DNA of 64,000 nucleotides, taken from Reichenbachiella versicolor (GTDB lineage Bacteria; Bacteroidota; Bacteroidia; Cytophagales; Cyclobacteriaceae). The notes beneath the pieces were generated by a model, which saw only the letters and a program-made list of their open reading frames with translations, made no database searches and was not told where the DNA came from. Each line of letters begins with the position of its first letter. Within the stretch, counting starts at the first letter, position 1. The stretch covers positions 1 through 64,000 of the forward strand of contig NZ_QFZQ01000005.1 in the NCBI RefSeq assembly GCF_003171675.1, in the 5' to 3' direction. Made by a program: the position numbers and the translations under genes. Below are positions 43,511 to 52,885 of this stretch, piece after piece.

Positions 43511-44485
43511 TTACTTTGTCCTATCTATCGTAAATTGTACCAATTGCTCTAAAGAAGTTCGTTTTTCTGATTTTGGGAAAGTATGTAGAATATCAATAGC
43601 ATCAGAGTGAAACTTATTCATGACCTCAGTAGCGTATTCGATTCCACCCTTTTCTTTAACAAACGCAATTACCTCGTTCACCTTAGCACTATCCTCACTA
43701 TGTTTTTTTATGGTCTTGATGATATGCTTTTTTTCAACTTTACTAGAATTGTTCAATGCGTGAATAAGAGGAAGTGTCATTTTCTTCTCACGAATATCAA
43801 TACCTAGTGGCTTACCTACTTCCTGAGTACCATAATCAAATAAATCATCTTTGATCTGAAAGGCCATACCTACTTTCTCACCAAACTCACCCATAGACTG
43901 AATAGCCACAGGATCTCCTCCTGCCGAAGCTGTACCAACCTTACAGCAAGCTGTAATCAAACTAGCGGTTTTTTGACGAATGATTTCATAATACACTTCC
44001 TCAGTGATATCAAGTTTCTTGGCTTTTTCCATTTGTAGGATCTCCCCTTCACTCATCTCACGAATGGCTTCAGACACAATTTTCAGCAGATCAAAATCGC
44101 CATGATCTATTGACAGTAGCATCCCTCTGGAAAGTAGAAAATCTCCTACCAAAACTGCAATCTTATTTTTCCAAAGTGCATTAACTGAAAAGAAGCCTCG
44201 ACGGTAAGTGGACTCATCTACTACATCATCATGGACAAGAGTAGCCGTATGGAGTAATTCTATCAACGAAGCTCCTCTATAAGTAGAATCCCCTATCTGA
44301 CCAACGGTACCTGCACTCAAGAAAACGAACATAGGACGCATCTGCTTACCTTTTCGCTTCACGATGTAAGTCATAATTTTATCCAGAAGCATCACATTAC
44401 TTTTCATTGATTGTCGGAACTTTTTCTCGAAGTCCAACATTTCTTTAGAAATGGGTGCTTGAATGTCTTTTATCTTGATAGCCAT
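43511..44485 (-). CDS. Polyprenyl (octaprenyl-type) diphosphate synthase
   Basis: Condenses isopentenyl diphosphate units onto an allylic primer to make the side chain of menaquinone or a similar carrier. 324 residues. The first Asp-rich motif LVHDDVVDE (D86-D87-x-x-D90) and the second QIKDDLFDYG are intact, as are GKQMRP and GDFLLSRGM. The residues before the first motif (LLHTATLVHDD) are small, which fits a long-chain product. The product length is not certain. It is a single gene, convergent with the secreted beta-sandwich gene and divergent from the hydrolase. Confidence 0.92.
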   Translation of the reverse strand: MAIKIKDIQAPISKEMLDFEKKFRQSMKSNVMLLDKIMTYIVKRKGKQMRPMFVFLSAGTVGQIGDSTYRGASLIELLHTATLVHDDVVDESTYRRGFFSVNALWKNKIAVLVGDFLLSRGMLLSIDHGDFDLLKIVSEAIREMSEGEILQMEKAKKLDITEEVYYEIIRQKTASLITACCKVGTASAGGDPVAIQSMGEFGEKVGMAFQIKDDLFDYGTQEVGKPLGIDIREKKMTLPLIHALNNSSKVEKKHIIKTIKKHSEDSAKVNEVIAFVKEKGGIEYATEVMNKFHSDAIDILHTFPKSEKRTSLEQLVQFTIDRTK

Positions 44486-44619
44486 GATTTGGGCACAATA
44501 TTAATTCGAAATATGTAATTCAGTAGTTAAAACCTTAGAGTAATAAGTTTTATCCTTGATTTAGCCTATGTATACGGACGCCTATAGTTATTTTACCCAT
44601 ATACTATCTTAAAATAAAC

Positions 44620-45453
44620 ATGAAAGTCCAAGAAATAACACTTACATCGAAATTAGGTAGACCATTTGGAATTGATATACGCTCTGGATCTGAAGACAGT
44701 TCCCAGCCTATAATATTATATGTTCATGGATTTAAAGGTTTCAAAGACGCAATGCATCAAAACGAAATCGCTACTAACATAGCTAGCAAAGGCTTTGCGT
44801 TTGTAAAAATGAACCTATCTCACAATGGTGTCACTCCAGAACACCCTATTGACTTCGTAGACTTAGAAGCGTTTGGACAAAACAATTTCACCAAAGAATC
44901 TGATGATATTGAAACTGTCATAGATTTTATATTAAGTAGTGATTTCCCTCTTAAATGTGATAAAAATAAATTGTATCTGATTGGACATAGCCGAGGAGGT
45001 GGGATTTCATTGATAAAAACGGCAGACGACAGACGAATAAAAAAACTGGTAACCTGGGCATCTGTTGCCGACTTCGTATGGAGATGGGATCAAAACGCCT
45101 TGGATTACTGGCGTAGTGAAGGAACTATCTACGTAGAAAACTCTAGAACTAATCAACAAATGCCTCTTCATTACCAAATAGTGGAAGATTTTTACAAGCA
45201 AGGAGATAGATACATTATTGACAAGAGAGTAAAAGAAATACATGTACCAACTCTCTGTATTCACGGAACAAAAGATGAGACAGTACCATTAGATCATCAA
45301 GATCAATTAAAATCTTCTAACCCTACTTTCAAAACAGCAGTAATAGAAGGAGCAGCACATACTTTTGGTGGGGTTACTCCTTGGACAGATCGTGAACTTC
45401 CTGATCACACCAAACAGCTAATCCAAATTACAGTTGACTTTTTACATGGCTAA
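44620..45453 (+). CDS. Alpha/beta hydrolase
   Basis: 277 residues, cytosolic. The nucleophile elbow is GHSRGG, with Ser between His and Arg; the acid is probably Asp in HGTKDETVP; the His is in GAAHTFGG. The oxyanion region is VHGFKGFKD. The pattern VHGFKG..NLSHNG..HSRGG is that of a Bacteroidota branch related to dienelactone hydrolases and S9-like serine hydrolases. The substrate is unknown. The stop codon overlaps the next start by 8 bp, so the two proteins are co-translated. Confidence 0.85.
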   Translation: MKVQEITLTSKLGRPFGIDIRSGSEDSSQPIILYVHGFKGFKDAMHQNEIATNIASKGFAFVKMNLSHNGVTPEHPIDFVDLEAFGQNNFTKESDDIETVIDFILSSDFPLKCDKNKLYLIGHSRGGGISLIKTADDRRIKKLVTWASVADFVWRWDQNALDYWRSEGTIYVENSRTNQQMPLHYQIVEDFYKQGDRYIIDKRVKEIHVPTLCIHGTKDETVPLDHQDQLKSSNPTFKTAVIEGAAHTFGGVTPWTDRELPDHTKQLIQITVDFLHG

Positions 45454-46207
45454 AAATATGATACCTATTCTCCAAAAATGTTATCTAAAAAAACAAGGTG
45501 ATGAACAAAACAAAATTGAAATTACTCATGCTCACTTAATCATCACTTTAAAAGGCAACATTAATCAATATCACTATGACCAAATAAGCTCCATTAATGT
45601 AACTCCAAAAAAGTTGATTATTCCTCTAATATTAGGTGGGATAGGTGCTAGTCTATCCATGTTAGCATTATCTATAGGATGGTATAATTATCAAATTAAT
45701 CTTATGTGTGTCTTTATCTTTTTTGGTTGGTCCTATTATGGATTCATAGGACGAGATGCCATTGTAATTCAAGAGAAAGACAATCAGTCTATTTTTCTCA
45801 TTCAATCACACCCGGATATCATAAAAGAGTTCGTAAATCAATTTAATGAGCGTAAATGGAAAATATCGAGGCTCAAGCCTGAATTAATCTATCACGTGGT
45901 CGAAATTGAACAATGGCAAAACCAATCCACTAGTTATGAATACGCTCCTGAATCAATGATCTCAGAAGGTTTTATCCACGCGAGTACCCAAGAACAATTG
46001 GAAGAAAGTATTCAGTTATATACTGATCCAGTAAAAAAATACATCGTTTTGGCTATACATAGCCCTTGGTTACTTTCCCCACTCAAATGGGAATACTCCA
46101 ATCGCCGTCAAAGTAGCTTCCCACACATATATGGTAAAATCAATAAAAGTGCTATCATCAAAGCTACTATCCTCCAATCTGAAGCATTTGAAGATAAACT
46201 AAGCTAA
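45446..46207 (+). CDS. Membrane protein with C-terminal DUF952 domain
   Basis: About 253 residues from the ATG at 45446, which overlaps the upstream stop by 8 bp. The N-terminal half (1-140) has a PH-like strand set (ITHAHLIITLKGNINQYHYD, ISSINVTPKK) and two membrane helices (about 55-72 and 82-100). The C-terminal ~115 residues match DUF952: LIYHVVEIEQW, SEGFIHAST, VLAIHSPWL and FPHIYGKIN. DUF952 normally forms a small standalone protein, so this is a fusion. Its function is unknown. The coupling to the alpha/beta hydrolase is the only hint of a role. Confidence 0.75.
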   Translation: MAKNMIPILQKCYLKKQGDEQNKIEITHAHLIITLKGNINQYHYDQISSINVTPKKLIIPLILGGIGASLSMLALSIGWYNYQINLMCVFIFFGWSYYGFIGRDAIVIQEKDNQSIFLIQSHPDIIKEFVNQFNERKWKISRLKPELIYHVVEIEQWQNQSTSYEYAPESMISEGFIHASTQEQLEESIQLYTDPVKKYIVLAIHSPWLLSPLKWEYSNRRQSSFPHIYGKINKSAIIKATILQSEAFEDKLS

Positions 46208-46277
46208 CTCGATACTGAAAGTTTTAACAGTTTTGAAATTTTAAATTAACATTAAATTAACATTATCGTAAAATCCC

Positions 46278-46285
46278 TATATTTG
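46278..46285 (+). promoter_or_regulatory. -7 promoter element of the ArsR gene
   Basis: TATATTTG is a full TAnnTTTG match, 24 bp upstream of the ATG. Just before it is an AT-only stretch with TTAAATTAACATTAAATTAAC repeated units (46239-46261) that could hold the repressor's own operator. Confidence 0.5.
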
Positions 46286-46309
46286 CAATGAAGAAAATGT
46301 CCGAGAAAT

Positions 46310-46645
46310 ATGGGGTTGACTAAGAGCGAAATATTTACAGAGAAACAAAATCAAATAGCCATGATGGCAAAGGCGCTTGGACACCCTGCTCGCATAGCTA
46401 TCATACAGCACTTGATAGAAGCCAATGCTTGTATATGCGGTGAAATTGTAGGAGAACTAGGACTTGCTCAAGCAACTGTATCTCAACATTTGAAAGAATT
46501 AAAAACGGCTGGATTCATCAAAGGAACTATTGAAGGCACCAGTGTTTCTTATTGTATTAACACCGAGAATTGGAATAAAATTAAAGAGATTTTTGGTAGC
46601 TTCTTTGACGTCCAATTATCTCTAAATGATAATGATTGCTGCTAA
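46310..46645 (+). CDS. ArsR/SmtB-family transcriptional regulator
   Basis: 111 residues with a winged helix-turn-helix: KALGHPARIAIIQHLIEANACICGEIVGELGLAQATVSQHLKEL is the core (about residues 21-65). Cys41 and Cys43 are before and in the recognition region, and Cys110-Cys111 end the protein, so a thiol metal or arsenite site is possible. The usual ELCVCDLM motif appears as ACICGEIV. No metal transporter or arsenic gene is next to it, so its targets lie elsewhere or it regulates itself. The 3' end overlaps the convergent lipoprotein gene by 4 bp. Confidence 0.88.
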   Translation: MGLTKSEIFTEKQNQIAMMAKALGHPARIAIIQHLIEANACICGEIVGELGLAQATVSQHLKELKTAGFIKGTIEGTSVSYCINTENWNKIKEIFGSFFDVQLSLNDNDCC

Positions 46646-47172
46646 TCAGGCAACTTAGAATACTCATATTGATGGAGCCAAATAGCTCTTGAAGAGTGTT
46701 TTTTCATGAACTTATTGTGTTTTGAAATTGAAGTAATTGAAATACCGAGTGAGTCAAAAACTTGCTCGGGCACTCCCCAAAATATCAGCTTTTCCCCTAG
46801 CACTTCAAACTTATAGATACTATACATTGGTTTTATGTCTACACCTTCTAAAAAAGTCATATTAGCATACCGTACTGCATCAATTTGACTTTCAAACCCT
46901 CGAAACAACATCACATCACTTGCTGTCTCTATACTATCAGGAACTAACTTGATAATATACTCATGCAAATTGAAAGGCCGTATCTCTATACTATTGGTAC
47001 CATAGCTCAATTCTGAAGAATCTGACAATAGTAAGCCTCTCTCAAACCTCCATTTTCCTACTAAATCTGATTTATTAGTTTGAATCTTAGGATCGCTAAG
47101 TGGATATGAAACTCTATATTCTTGACATGCTAAACAAAGTAGCATTAAAAACATTAGTTTAATACTCTTCAT
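46642..47172 (-). CDS. Hypothetical lipoprotein, downstream of the carboxypeptidase
   Basis: 176 residues with a lipoprotein signal (MKSIKLMFLMLLCLAC, lipobox CLAC). The mature region has a lipocalin-like start (LVGKWRFERG) and beta-strands YIIKLVPDS, YSIYKFEVLGEKLIFWGVP. It overlaps the upstream DacB-type gene by 14 bp, so the two are translationally coupled and probably work together at the envelope. I recognise no family. Lipocalin-like is only a fold guess. Confidence 0.6.
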   Translation of the reverse strand: MKSIKLMFLMLLCLACQEYRVSYPLSDPKIQTNKSDLVGKWRFERGLLLSDSSELSYGTNSIEIRPFNLHEYIIKLVPDSIETASDVMLFRGFESQIDAVRYANMTFLEGVDIKPMYSIYKFEVLGEKLIFWGVPEQVFDSLGISITSISKHNKFMKKHSSRAIWLHQYEYSKLPD

Positions 47173-48472
47173 GAATCATTCGTAAAACCTTCTCCATTTG
47201 ACTCTTAACAGGACTAGATCTACCCGAATAATTATTATTCATAAATGAGAAAAACAAATTACGGCCAGACCTAGTCGTAATCACTCCTGTTAAATTATGA
47301 TTGTTACTCAATGTACCTGTTTTCGCAAAAACGAAAGGTGATTCTCCTTCGTTGGCTTTATACCAATGACGAATCGTACCATCCACGCCTCCGATCGCAA
47401 GCATCGATTTTAACTCATCCATATCCACTTCTCTCCCAATTTTAACCAACAACTCTATCATAAAACGTGGAGTGGCTAAGTTGTACCTGGACAGACCAGA
47501 TCCATCCTTCCAAATAGGCTGGTTTTTTACATCTTGAAAGAAATTACGTTTTACGTATTCACGAATTGTAGAAGACCTCATTGCCAATCCCATTTGTGTA
47601 CAAATCAAATAATGTAAATGTTCTGCAATCAAATTATCACTTGCTTTGAGCATGTAGGCGTATAAACGCTTTGAAGGCATAGAGTAAAACGTGTTTGGGA
47701 AATCCATATACCTTGTATCGAGCCAGCTTAACTCTTTATTCAAAGTGTCTGAAAGTAACTCGACTATCAGTTCATCGGATACAATAAAAGGAACACGGTT
47801 CTTATGTTGACTTCTAGAAGTATCAGGCTTATAATTAAAAGAGTTAATATTTTTAATTCGCTGAGGAGATGAATTTGTTTCTGATAAAATTTCCGTATAA
47901 TCTTTAAAAAAAGTAGGCAGTACCTGAAAAACTTTGGTTGTAGAATCATAAACAAAGCTCACTTCGTTCCCATAGATAGGAAACCCAGATCTCTCAGGTT
48001 GGTAATAATATTCATAATCCTCCCAAGTCCATCCAGCTGCTTGAGAACGATCATAAAATAACGGAGAAACGTAAACTAAATCTTCTTTTCGGTCTTTTAA
48101 AAATTCAAAAGTAGGCTGATCTTTAAAAACAATATTTAAGAAAGATGGATCACCAGTACCAGTAAAAAACAATGTATCGTTTTGGGTTCGGTATTTGAGT
48201 GCAGGTATTGAATCACCTAAAAGTTTTAGACCTGCGTAGTAGGTCAAAAGCTTGGTATTAGATGCTAGATTAAAATATTTATCAGCATTCCATTCATACA
48301 AGTATTGATCCAATAGAGGGTCGTACAGAGAAAAACCTGTAAAATGAGAATTGAAGTAATCAGACTTCTCCAAACTGTTTTTCATTCTCACTGTTAGTTG
48401 CTTTGACTTCATGATTGCGCAACCACTCAGTACGAACAGAGATAAACAGAGAATTTTGATTTGAACCTTCAT
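47159..48472 (-). CDS. dacB: D-alanyl-D-alanine carboxypeptidase/endopeptidase, PBP4 (S13) type
   Basis: 437 residues. It cleaves stem peptides of peptidoglycan in the periplasm. The lipoprotein signal ends in the lipobox VLSGC with Cys18, so it is membrane-anchored. The three penicillin-binding motifs are SxxK at Ser71 (ASNTKLLT), SxN in ASDNLIAEHL, and KTG in FAKTGTLSNNHNLTG. The late part DGSGLSRYNLATPR is diagnostic for the S13 family. The DacB domain between motifs 1 and 2 is present but shorter than in E. coli. It is the first gene of a two-gene operon with a lipoprotein. Confidence 0.9.
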   Translation of the reverse strand: MKVQIKILCLSLFVLSGCAIMKSKQLTVRMKNSLEKSDYFNSHFTGFSLYDPLLDQYLYEWNADKYFNLASNTKLLTYYAGLKLLGDSIPALKYRTQNDTLFFTGTGDPSFLNIVFKDQPTFEFLKDRKEDLVYVSPLFYDRSQAAGWTWEDYEYYYQPERSGFPIYGNEVSFVYDSTTKVFQVLPTFFKDYTEILSETNSSPQRIKNINSFNYKPDTSRSQHKNRVPFIVSDELIVELLSDTLNKELSWLDTRYMDFPNTFYSMPSKRLYAYMLKASDNLIAEHLHYLICTQMGLAMRSSTIREYVKRNFFQDVKNQPIWKDGSGLSRYNLATPRFMIELLVKIGREVDMDELKSMLAIGGVDGTIRHWYKANEGESPFVFAKTGTLSNNHNLTGVITTRSGRNLFFSFMNNNYSGRSSPVKSQMEKVLRMIHEEY

Positions 48473-48549
48473 AATTGACGGAAAATTAAACGGGCAATTT
48501 CTATATCGCTAACTTTCCATTTTAATTTTACTCTATCAAATTAATCTCC

Positions 48550-49527
48550 TTGAAAAAGCTATCTTTCATTTTCATAATATATCTCTTTTATCAAACGACT
48601 TCTTACTCAAAACCTCCGTCTTGGGGATTTTTTGCACATAAAGAAATCAATCGATTAGCTGTTTTTACAATACCACAAGATCTCATGCCTTTTTTCAAAA
48701 AGCATATTGTATCAATCTCAGAAAATGCTGTTAATCCAGACAAACGTAGATACTCTCTCAAAAATGAAGCTCCTAGACATTTTATTGATCTAGATGTATA
48801 TGGAAAAGACGGACTCAAAGAAGTTCCGCATCGATGGGATAGTGCGGTTTCAAAATACTCTGAAGACACTTTATTATCATATGGAATCGTTCCATGGCAT
48901 ACATATAGAGTCTACCACTGGCTTAGAAAAGCGTTTGAAGAAAAAAATCTGGACGCTATTTTAAGACACTCGGCTGATTTAGGACATTATATTGCTGACG
49001 CTAACGTTCCATTACACACTACGGAAAATTATAATGGTCAACTCACTCATCAGCATGGTATTCATGGTTTTTGGGAATCTCGGCTTCCTGAGTTATATTC
49101 TAAAAACTATGACTTTTTTGTAGGCAGAGCTAATTACATTCCCGACGTACAAGAATACATTTGGACGGCAATAGAAAAAGCTCACCTTGCTAAGGATTCT
49201 GTTTTACTACTGGAACAGAAACTTAATGAAGAAACAAAACCTGGTAAAAAGTACTCCTATGAAACCCGTGGTGCCACGAATGTAAAAGTCTATTCAAAAC
49301 CATATAGCTACAAATACCATATGCTTCTTAATGGTATGGTTGAACGAAGAATGAGAGCTAGTATAAAAATGATTGGTGATATATGGTATACTGCTTGGGC
49401 TGATGCTGGTCAACCTGAACTTTCTGAGTTACTGACTTTGGACCTTACTGATAAAGAAAAGAGAAAGCTAAATGAAGATAAAACAAAGTGGGAAAGTAGA
49501 ACTGTGAAAAGCAGGGAACACAATTAA
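48550..49527 (+). CDS. Secreted zinc-dependent hydrolase of the S1/P1 nuclease / phospholipase C fold
   Basis: 325 residues from a TTG start (48550), chosen because it gives the signal peptide LKKLSFIFIIYLFYQ with cleavage before SKPPSWG. The mature N-terminus WGFFAHKEINR has the Trp that binds zinc through its N-terminus, and other His/Asp ligands lie in RHFIDLD, HSADLGHYIADANVPLH and HGIHGFWE. This set is shared by S1/P1 nucleases and zinc phospholipases C, so the substrate (single-stranded nucleic acid or phospholipid) cannot be settled. It is secreted or periplasmic, a single gene, divergent from dacB. Confidence 0.82.
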   Translation: MKKLSFIFIIYLFYQTTSYSKPPSWGFFAHKEINRLAVFTIPQDLMPFFKKHIVSISENAVNPDKRRYSLKNEAPRHFIDLDVYGKDGLKEVPHRWDSAVSKYSEDTLLSYGIVPWHTYRVYHWLRKAFEEKNLDAILRHSADLGHYIADANVPLHTTENYNGQLTHQHGIHGFWESRLPELYSKNYDFFVGRANYIPDVQEYIWTAIEKAHLAKDSVLLLEQKLNEETKPGKKYSYETRGATNVKVYSKPYSYKYHMLLNGMVERRMRASIKMIGDIWYTAWADAGQPELSELLTLDLTDKEKRKLNEDKTKWESRTVKSREHN

Positions 49528-49808
49528 AGGCAATCTATTTATTTAATGAAAATCTAAAATTACCTTTTTAAACCAGTAAATTTTCTTGCTCCTCCTTATT
49601 CTACAAACACAAGAGTTTATTGTATATAATCAAATAATCCGTTATTTGAATTAAAGAGTAGACACTTAACTTAAGACATAAAAGCACTATTGCTTAGTGA
49701 AAGGGAAGTTAATTATTAACATAAAAAACCTCCCATTTCAATACCCTTCTCAAAAATCTATTCGCTGACAAAATATACATCTATATAATACTGAAGCTAC
49801 CTTAAAAC

Positions 49809-50102
49809 TCACCAAGAATACGAAGGGTCAATACTCATTTCACGAGCTCTGTTTAAATTCTTAACAACTGTATTAGCCAGTGTTTCTTGATATATTTCAA
49901 ATACATGCAAGATATTGGCGTCATATATTCGGGAGTAATCCGCTACTACCTTAGACATCTCGTACACCTCTTCCTTCACATTATATATTACTATTAAAAT
50001 TTCGTACATAGCTGTTTTATTTAGTTGAATACTCAAAGCAACTAATGAATCGGCTATGTAAGTCTTGTAATAAGTTGAATGGAAGGTAGGCATCGACAAC
50101 AT
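49809..50102 (-). pseudogene. Remnant of a HisKA_3-type histidine kinase
   Basis: A 97-residue frame. Its C-terminal half carries HVFEIYQETLANTV, which lines up with the N-box helix of the multi-PAS kinase in this window (HVFRIYQEALSNAI). An earlier stretch IADSLVALSIQLN recalls the H-box region, but the phospho-His is gone. No G-boxes or other ATP-binding residues follow before the stop, and nothing downstream in other frames restores them. It is best read as a decayed kinase fragment; a short partner protein is less likely. Only the weak motif match supports it. Confidence 0.4.
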
Positions 50103-50384
50103 GTGCTATTGCTGTGTCAAATTGTTAAATAATATCAGACTACATTTTAACTATCTTATCAGACCGTTTATCTGGGTTAAACAACCATAAACACTTATTC
50201 TACTAGAATACAGGCTAAAAAAGTGGAACCGCAAGCTATAATAAGTTCTTTTGTTTGAATTTTCTCTAACAATCTCATATTCAGGTACAACTAGCTATAA
50301 AAGGTTAATCATTAAATCAAATCATTGACGTAAGGATTGACTCTTATTCAAATTTATCATTCCCTTTAAAGTATTGTGTAGAAA
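50103..50384. other. Intergenic stretch without a recognisable gene
   Basis: AT-rich sequence between the kinase remnant and the terminator of the FIST operon. I see no frame with coding character, no promoter match and no repeat here. Confidence 0.4.
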
Positions 50385-50411
50385 AAACTTCTACCTCTAT
50401 TTAAGAGGTAG
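50385..50411 (-). terminator. Intrinsic terminator of the FIST operon
   Basis: CTACCTCT (50391-50398) and AGAGGTAG (50404-50411) form a perfect 8-bp stem with an ATTTA loop. On the minus strand a run of six T follows the stem. It lies ~80 bp behind the response regulator's stop codon. Confidence 0.8.
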
Positions 50412-50467
50412 AGAACCATTTAATTCTTGTCATACTTTCAATAATCTCATTTTCAAAAAATGATTGG

Positions 50468-50493
50468 ACACTCTTGTTCTAAAACAAAACCTA
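50468..50493. repeat. Direct repeat flanking the FIST operon, copy at the 3' side
   Basis: ACACTCTTGTTCTA, then AAAACAAAACCTA. The same block (with one mismatch and a 2-nt gap) recurs at 54123-54146 on the 5' side. The repeat ends on the last base of the response regulator's stop codon (CTA, 50491-50493). Confidence 0.65.
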
Positions 50494-50883
50494 CCCTGTA
50501 ATACCAGATATGAAACGATGATTTTCTATAGCAAAATCAAAGCTAACACTGATATCTTTCATTCCATATGGTTTAACCAGATACCCATATGGACTCTGCA
50601 CAGACGCTTTTTTTATTGTTTCTTTATCTGCATACGCAGTAGTAAATATAAAAGGGATATGATAGTCATTTTTGATTTTTTCTGCTAAATCAATACCCGT
50701 CTTCTCCCCTCTAATCTGTATATCAAGTAGAGCTATTTCTACTTTCACCTCTTCAAGCATAGTTATTGCAGCATCATAAGAGTCTACAACACTCACTACA
50801 TCGTGATTTAAAACCTCCAACATCTCCGAAAGAGATTCTGCGATCCACTGATCGTCTTCTACAATTAATATTTGATATCCCAT
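50491..50883 (-). CDS. CheY-like response regulator (receiver only)
   Basis: 130 residues from the ATG at 50883. A longer frame extends 69 bp upstream but overlaps the kinase gene and adds residues without receiver character. Acidic pair ED-D (residues 9-11), phosphoacceptor Asp54 (LLDIQI), switch Thr in FTTAYA and Lys in YLVKPYG. There is no output domain. It works with the kinase gene 4 bp upstream and the FIST sensor before that. Such single-domain regulators usually act by protein-protein contacts. Confidence 0.9.
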   Translation of the reverse strand: MGYQILIVEDDQWIAESLSEMLEVLNHDVVSVVDSYDAAITMLEEVKVEIALLDIQIRGEKTGIDLAEKIKNDYHIPFIFTTAYADKETIKKASVQSPYGYLVKPYGMKDISVSFDFAIENHRFISGITG

Positions 50884-50887
50884 TTTG

Positions 50888-52879
50888 TTAGTTTGGTTTA
50901 TTTGGGAAGTATAGATGAAAAACTGTACCCTCCCCGACTTGACTTGTAACATCTATTGTGCCCTCATGTAGCTCCACGAATTGTTTTACAATAGAAAGTC
51001 CCAATCCTGTACCTTGTATATTCCCTACATTGGAAGCTCTAAAGAAAATACTAAACAAGCTAGATAAATCCTCGGGTGGTATCCCTATTCCATAATCCTT
51101 GATATCTATAACTACTTCATCTGACCTATACATTAAATGTAACTCGGGAGAATTCTGACTTTCCTCAGAATACTTAAATGCATTCTCTACTAAATTGGTA
51201 AGAATATGAGTAAATAACTTCTTATCCAGAAGTACCTTATCTGGCTCTCCCGAAACTTCGATGACAAGGTTCTTTCCACGACTTTCCAAATCTGGTAGCA
51301 ATTCTCGCTCAATAAACCGAACAATATCTATGGGCTCAGGTGCAAATGGTACTTTGTCCGAATCTAATTTACCTATCATCAAAATATTGTTAATCAAATG
51401 ATTAAGACGATCAACATTATTCTCTATTCTATCAACATTCTTCAGTAATCTTGCTTTAACTATTTGATCCTGCTCTGTCAATTGATAGTTAAGCAATTCA
51501 GTATTGCTTTTTATGGTAGTTAATGGAGTTCTCAATTCATGAGATGTCATAGAAATGAACTGAGACTTCATATTATTTAATTCCTTTTGCCGTTCTAGGG
51601 CTTTTTCCATATTCTCTTTGGAAGCCTTAATCTCCGTAATGTCTCTCACAAAGGCAGTAAAGTATTCCTCATGATCATGCTTCAACGGAAATACTGTCAA
51701 CTCAATAGGGAACTCTTCTCCAGATTTTCTAGTAGCTGTAATTTCTATTCTCTGATTAAGAACCGGACCATGACCAGTGGTTAAATAATTTTTCATCCCT
51801 GTTTCATGCGCCTCCAAATACTTACTTGGTACTATAGATTCACTCAAATGAGTACCTATTATTTCTTCCGCAGAAAAACCGAAAATTTTCTCTGCTTGTG
51901 GACTCCATTCAAAAATTACTCCCTTAGAATCTATAGAAACAAGAGCATCAAGAGACTTCTCAAAAAGTTTTTTCAATTGAGCATCCTTAAATTCATTCTC
52001 TTGTCTCAATTTTTTCTCTTCAGTAATATCTAGATGTATTCCAATCGAGCCTATAAGCTGCCCGTTTTTGTCATAGTTCGGAGCTCCACTAATAATTGCC
52101 CAGCGTTTGTTACCATATTTATCTATCATTGATAGTTCATAGGAATTTGATTTACCTTCCTTACGACTCTCACTTTCATTGTACATTACAGGCTTTTGTT
52201 CCTCATCTAAGAATATATCTGATGCCTTCTTTCCTAAAATTTCTTCAAGATCATATCCTGTAAACTCTAGAAAAGATTCATTAGCGTATTGAACGATCTC
52301 GTTATTATCAACCTCCATTAGCCCTAGACTTATATTATCAATAATCCTTCGAAACTTTTCTTCATTAGCCATAAGAGACAGCTCCGCTTTTTTTCTCTGG
52401 GCAACTTCTTGCTGAAGCATATCATAAGCGTATCTACTTTCAAGACTAGTGGCAAACTGTTTTACTACATCCAAAAAGGGAGCAAAACCTACTTTGGTAA
52501 ATAATTTTTCGTTTTTCTCATGATACAATTCAAAAATTGCAAAATCCTTCAACAGAAAGTATACAAAATCGCCTTCCATATCGACATTCTTGAATATGGA
52601 CTTCTTCGTTAAAGTAAAACTTTCTTTACCAAATGAGTTCAAGAATATATCGAGATCAAGTTCTCTTTCATCTGGTTGACTTGGGATAGAATAGATTCTA
52701 GACAATCTCATATAAGGTTTGTCATAAGAATCAATTTTCCACACTGCTCCGTATTGGAGAGATTTCCTTGACAGAAATTTCTGAATAAAATTTCTGGCAG
52801 TTTCTTGGGGAGATAGATATTGTTGGTTAGTAAGGCTGAGCTCGTAGAGTAAGGACAGCAACTCAAGTGCTCTATCCAT
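50888..52879 (-). CDS. PAS-containing sensor histidine kinase
   Basis: 663 residues, cytosolic. An N-terminal helical and GAF-like region (1-165) precedes two PAS domains (about 170-295, IIDNISLGLMEVDNNEIVQY; and 300-425, LFEKSLDALVSIDSKGVIFEW), each ending in a PAC-like segment. The HisKA dimerisation helix has phospho-His447 (SHELRTPL). The HATPase has N-box NLVENAFKYS, G1 DYGIGIP and G2 GTGLGLSIVKQ. It is a classical kinase that autophosphorylates and passes phosphate to the receiver encoded 4 bp downstream. The FIST protein encoded 6 bp upstream probably feeds signal into it. Confidence 0.94.
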   Translation of the reverse strand: MDRALELLSLLYELSLTNQQYLSPQETARNFIQKFLSRKSLQYGAVWKIDSYDKPYMRLSRIYSIPSQPDERELDLDIFLNSFGKESFTLTKKSIFKNVDMEGDFVYFLLKDFAIFELYHEKNEKLFTKVGFAPFLDVVKQFATSLESRYAYDMLQQEVAQRKKAELSLMANEEKFRRIIDNISLGLMEVDNNEIVQYANESFLEFTGYDLEEILGKKASDIFLDEEQKPVMYNESESRKEGKSNSYELSMIDKYGNKRWAIISGAPNYDKNGQLIGSIGIHLDITEEKKLRQENEFKDAQLKKLFEKSLDALVSIDSKGVIFEWSPQAEKIFGFSAEEIIGTHLSESIVPSKYLEAHETGMKNYLTTGHGPVLNQRIEITATRKSGEEFPIELTVFPLKHDHEEYFTAFVRDITEIKASKENMEKALERQKELNNMKSQFISMTSHELRTPLTTIKSNTELLNYQLTEQDQIVKARLLKNVDRIENNVDRLNHLINNILMIGKLDSDKVPFAPEPIDIVRFIERELLPDLESRGKNLVIEVSGEPDKVLLDKKLFTHILTNLVENAFKYSEESQNSPELHLMYRSDEVVIDIKDYGIGIPPEDLSSLFSIFFRASNVGNIQGTGLGLSIVKQFVELHEGTIDVTSQVGEGTVFHLYFPNKPN

Positions 52880-52885
52880 ATAGTT

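Noticed and set aside
46310-46645. Arsenic or metal resistance operon
   Set aside because: Only the ArsR-family gene is present; neighbours encode a DUF952 membrane protein and, convergently, an envelope lipoprotein, with no transporter or reductase.
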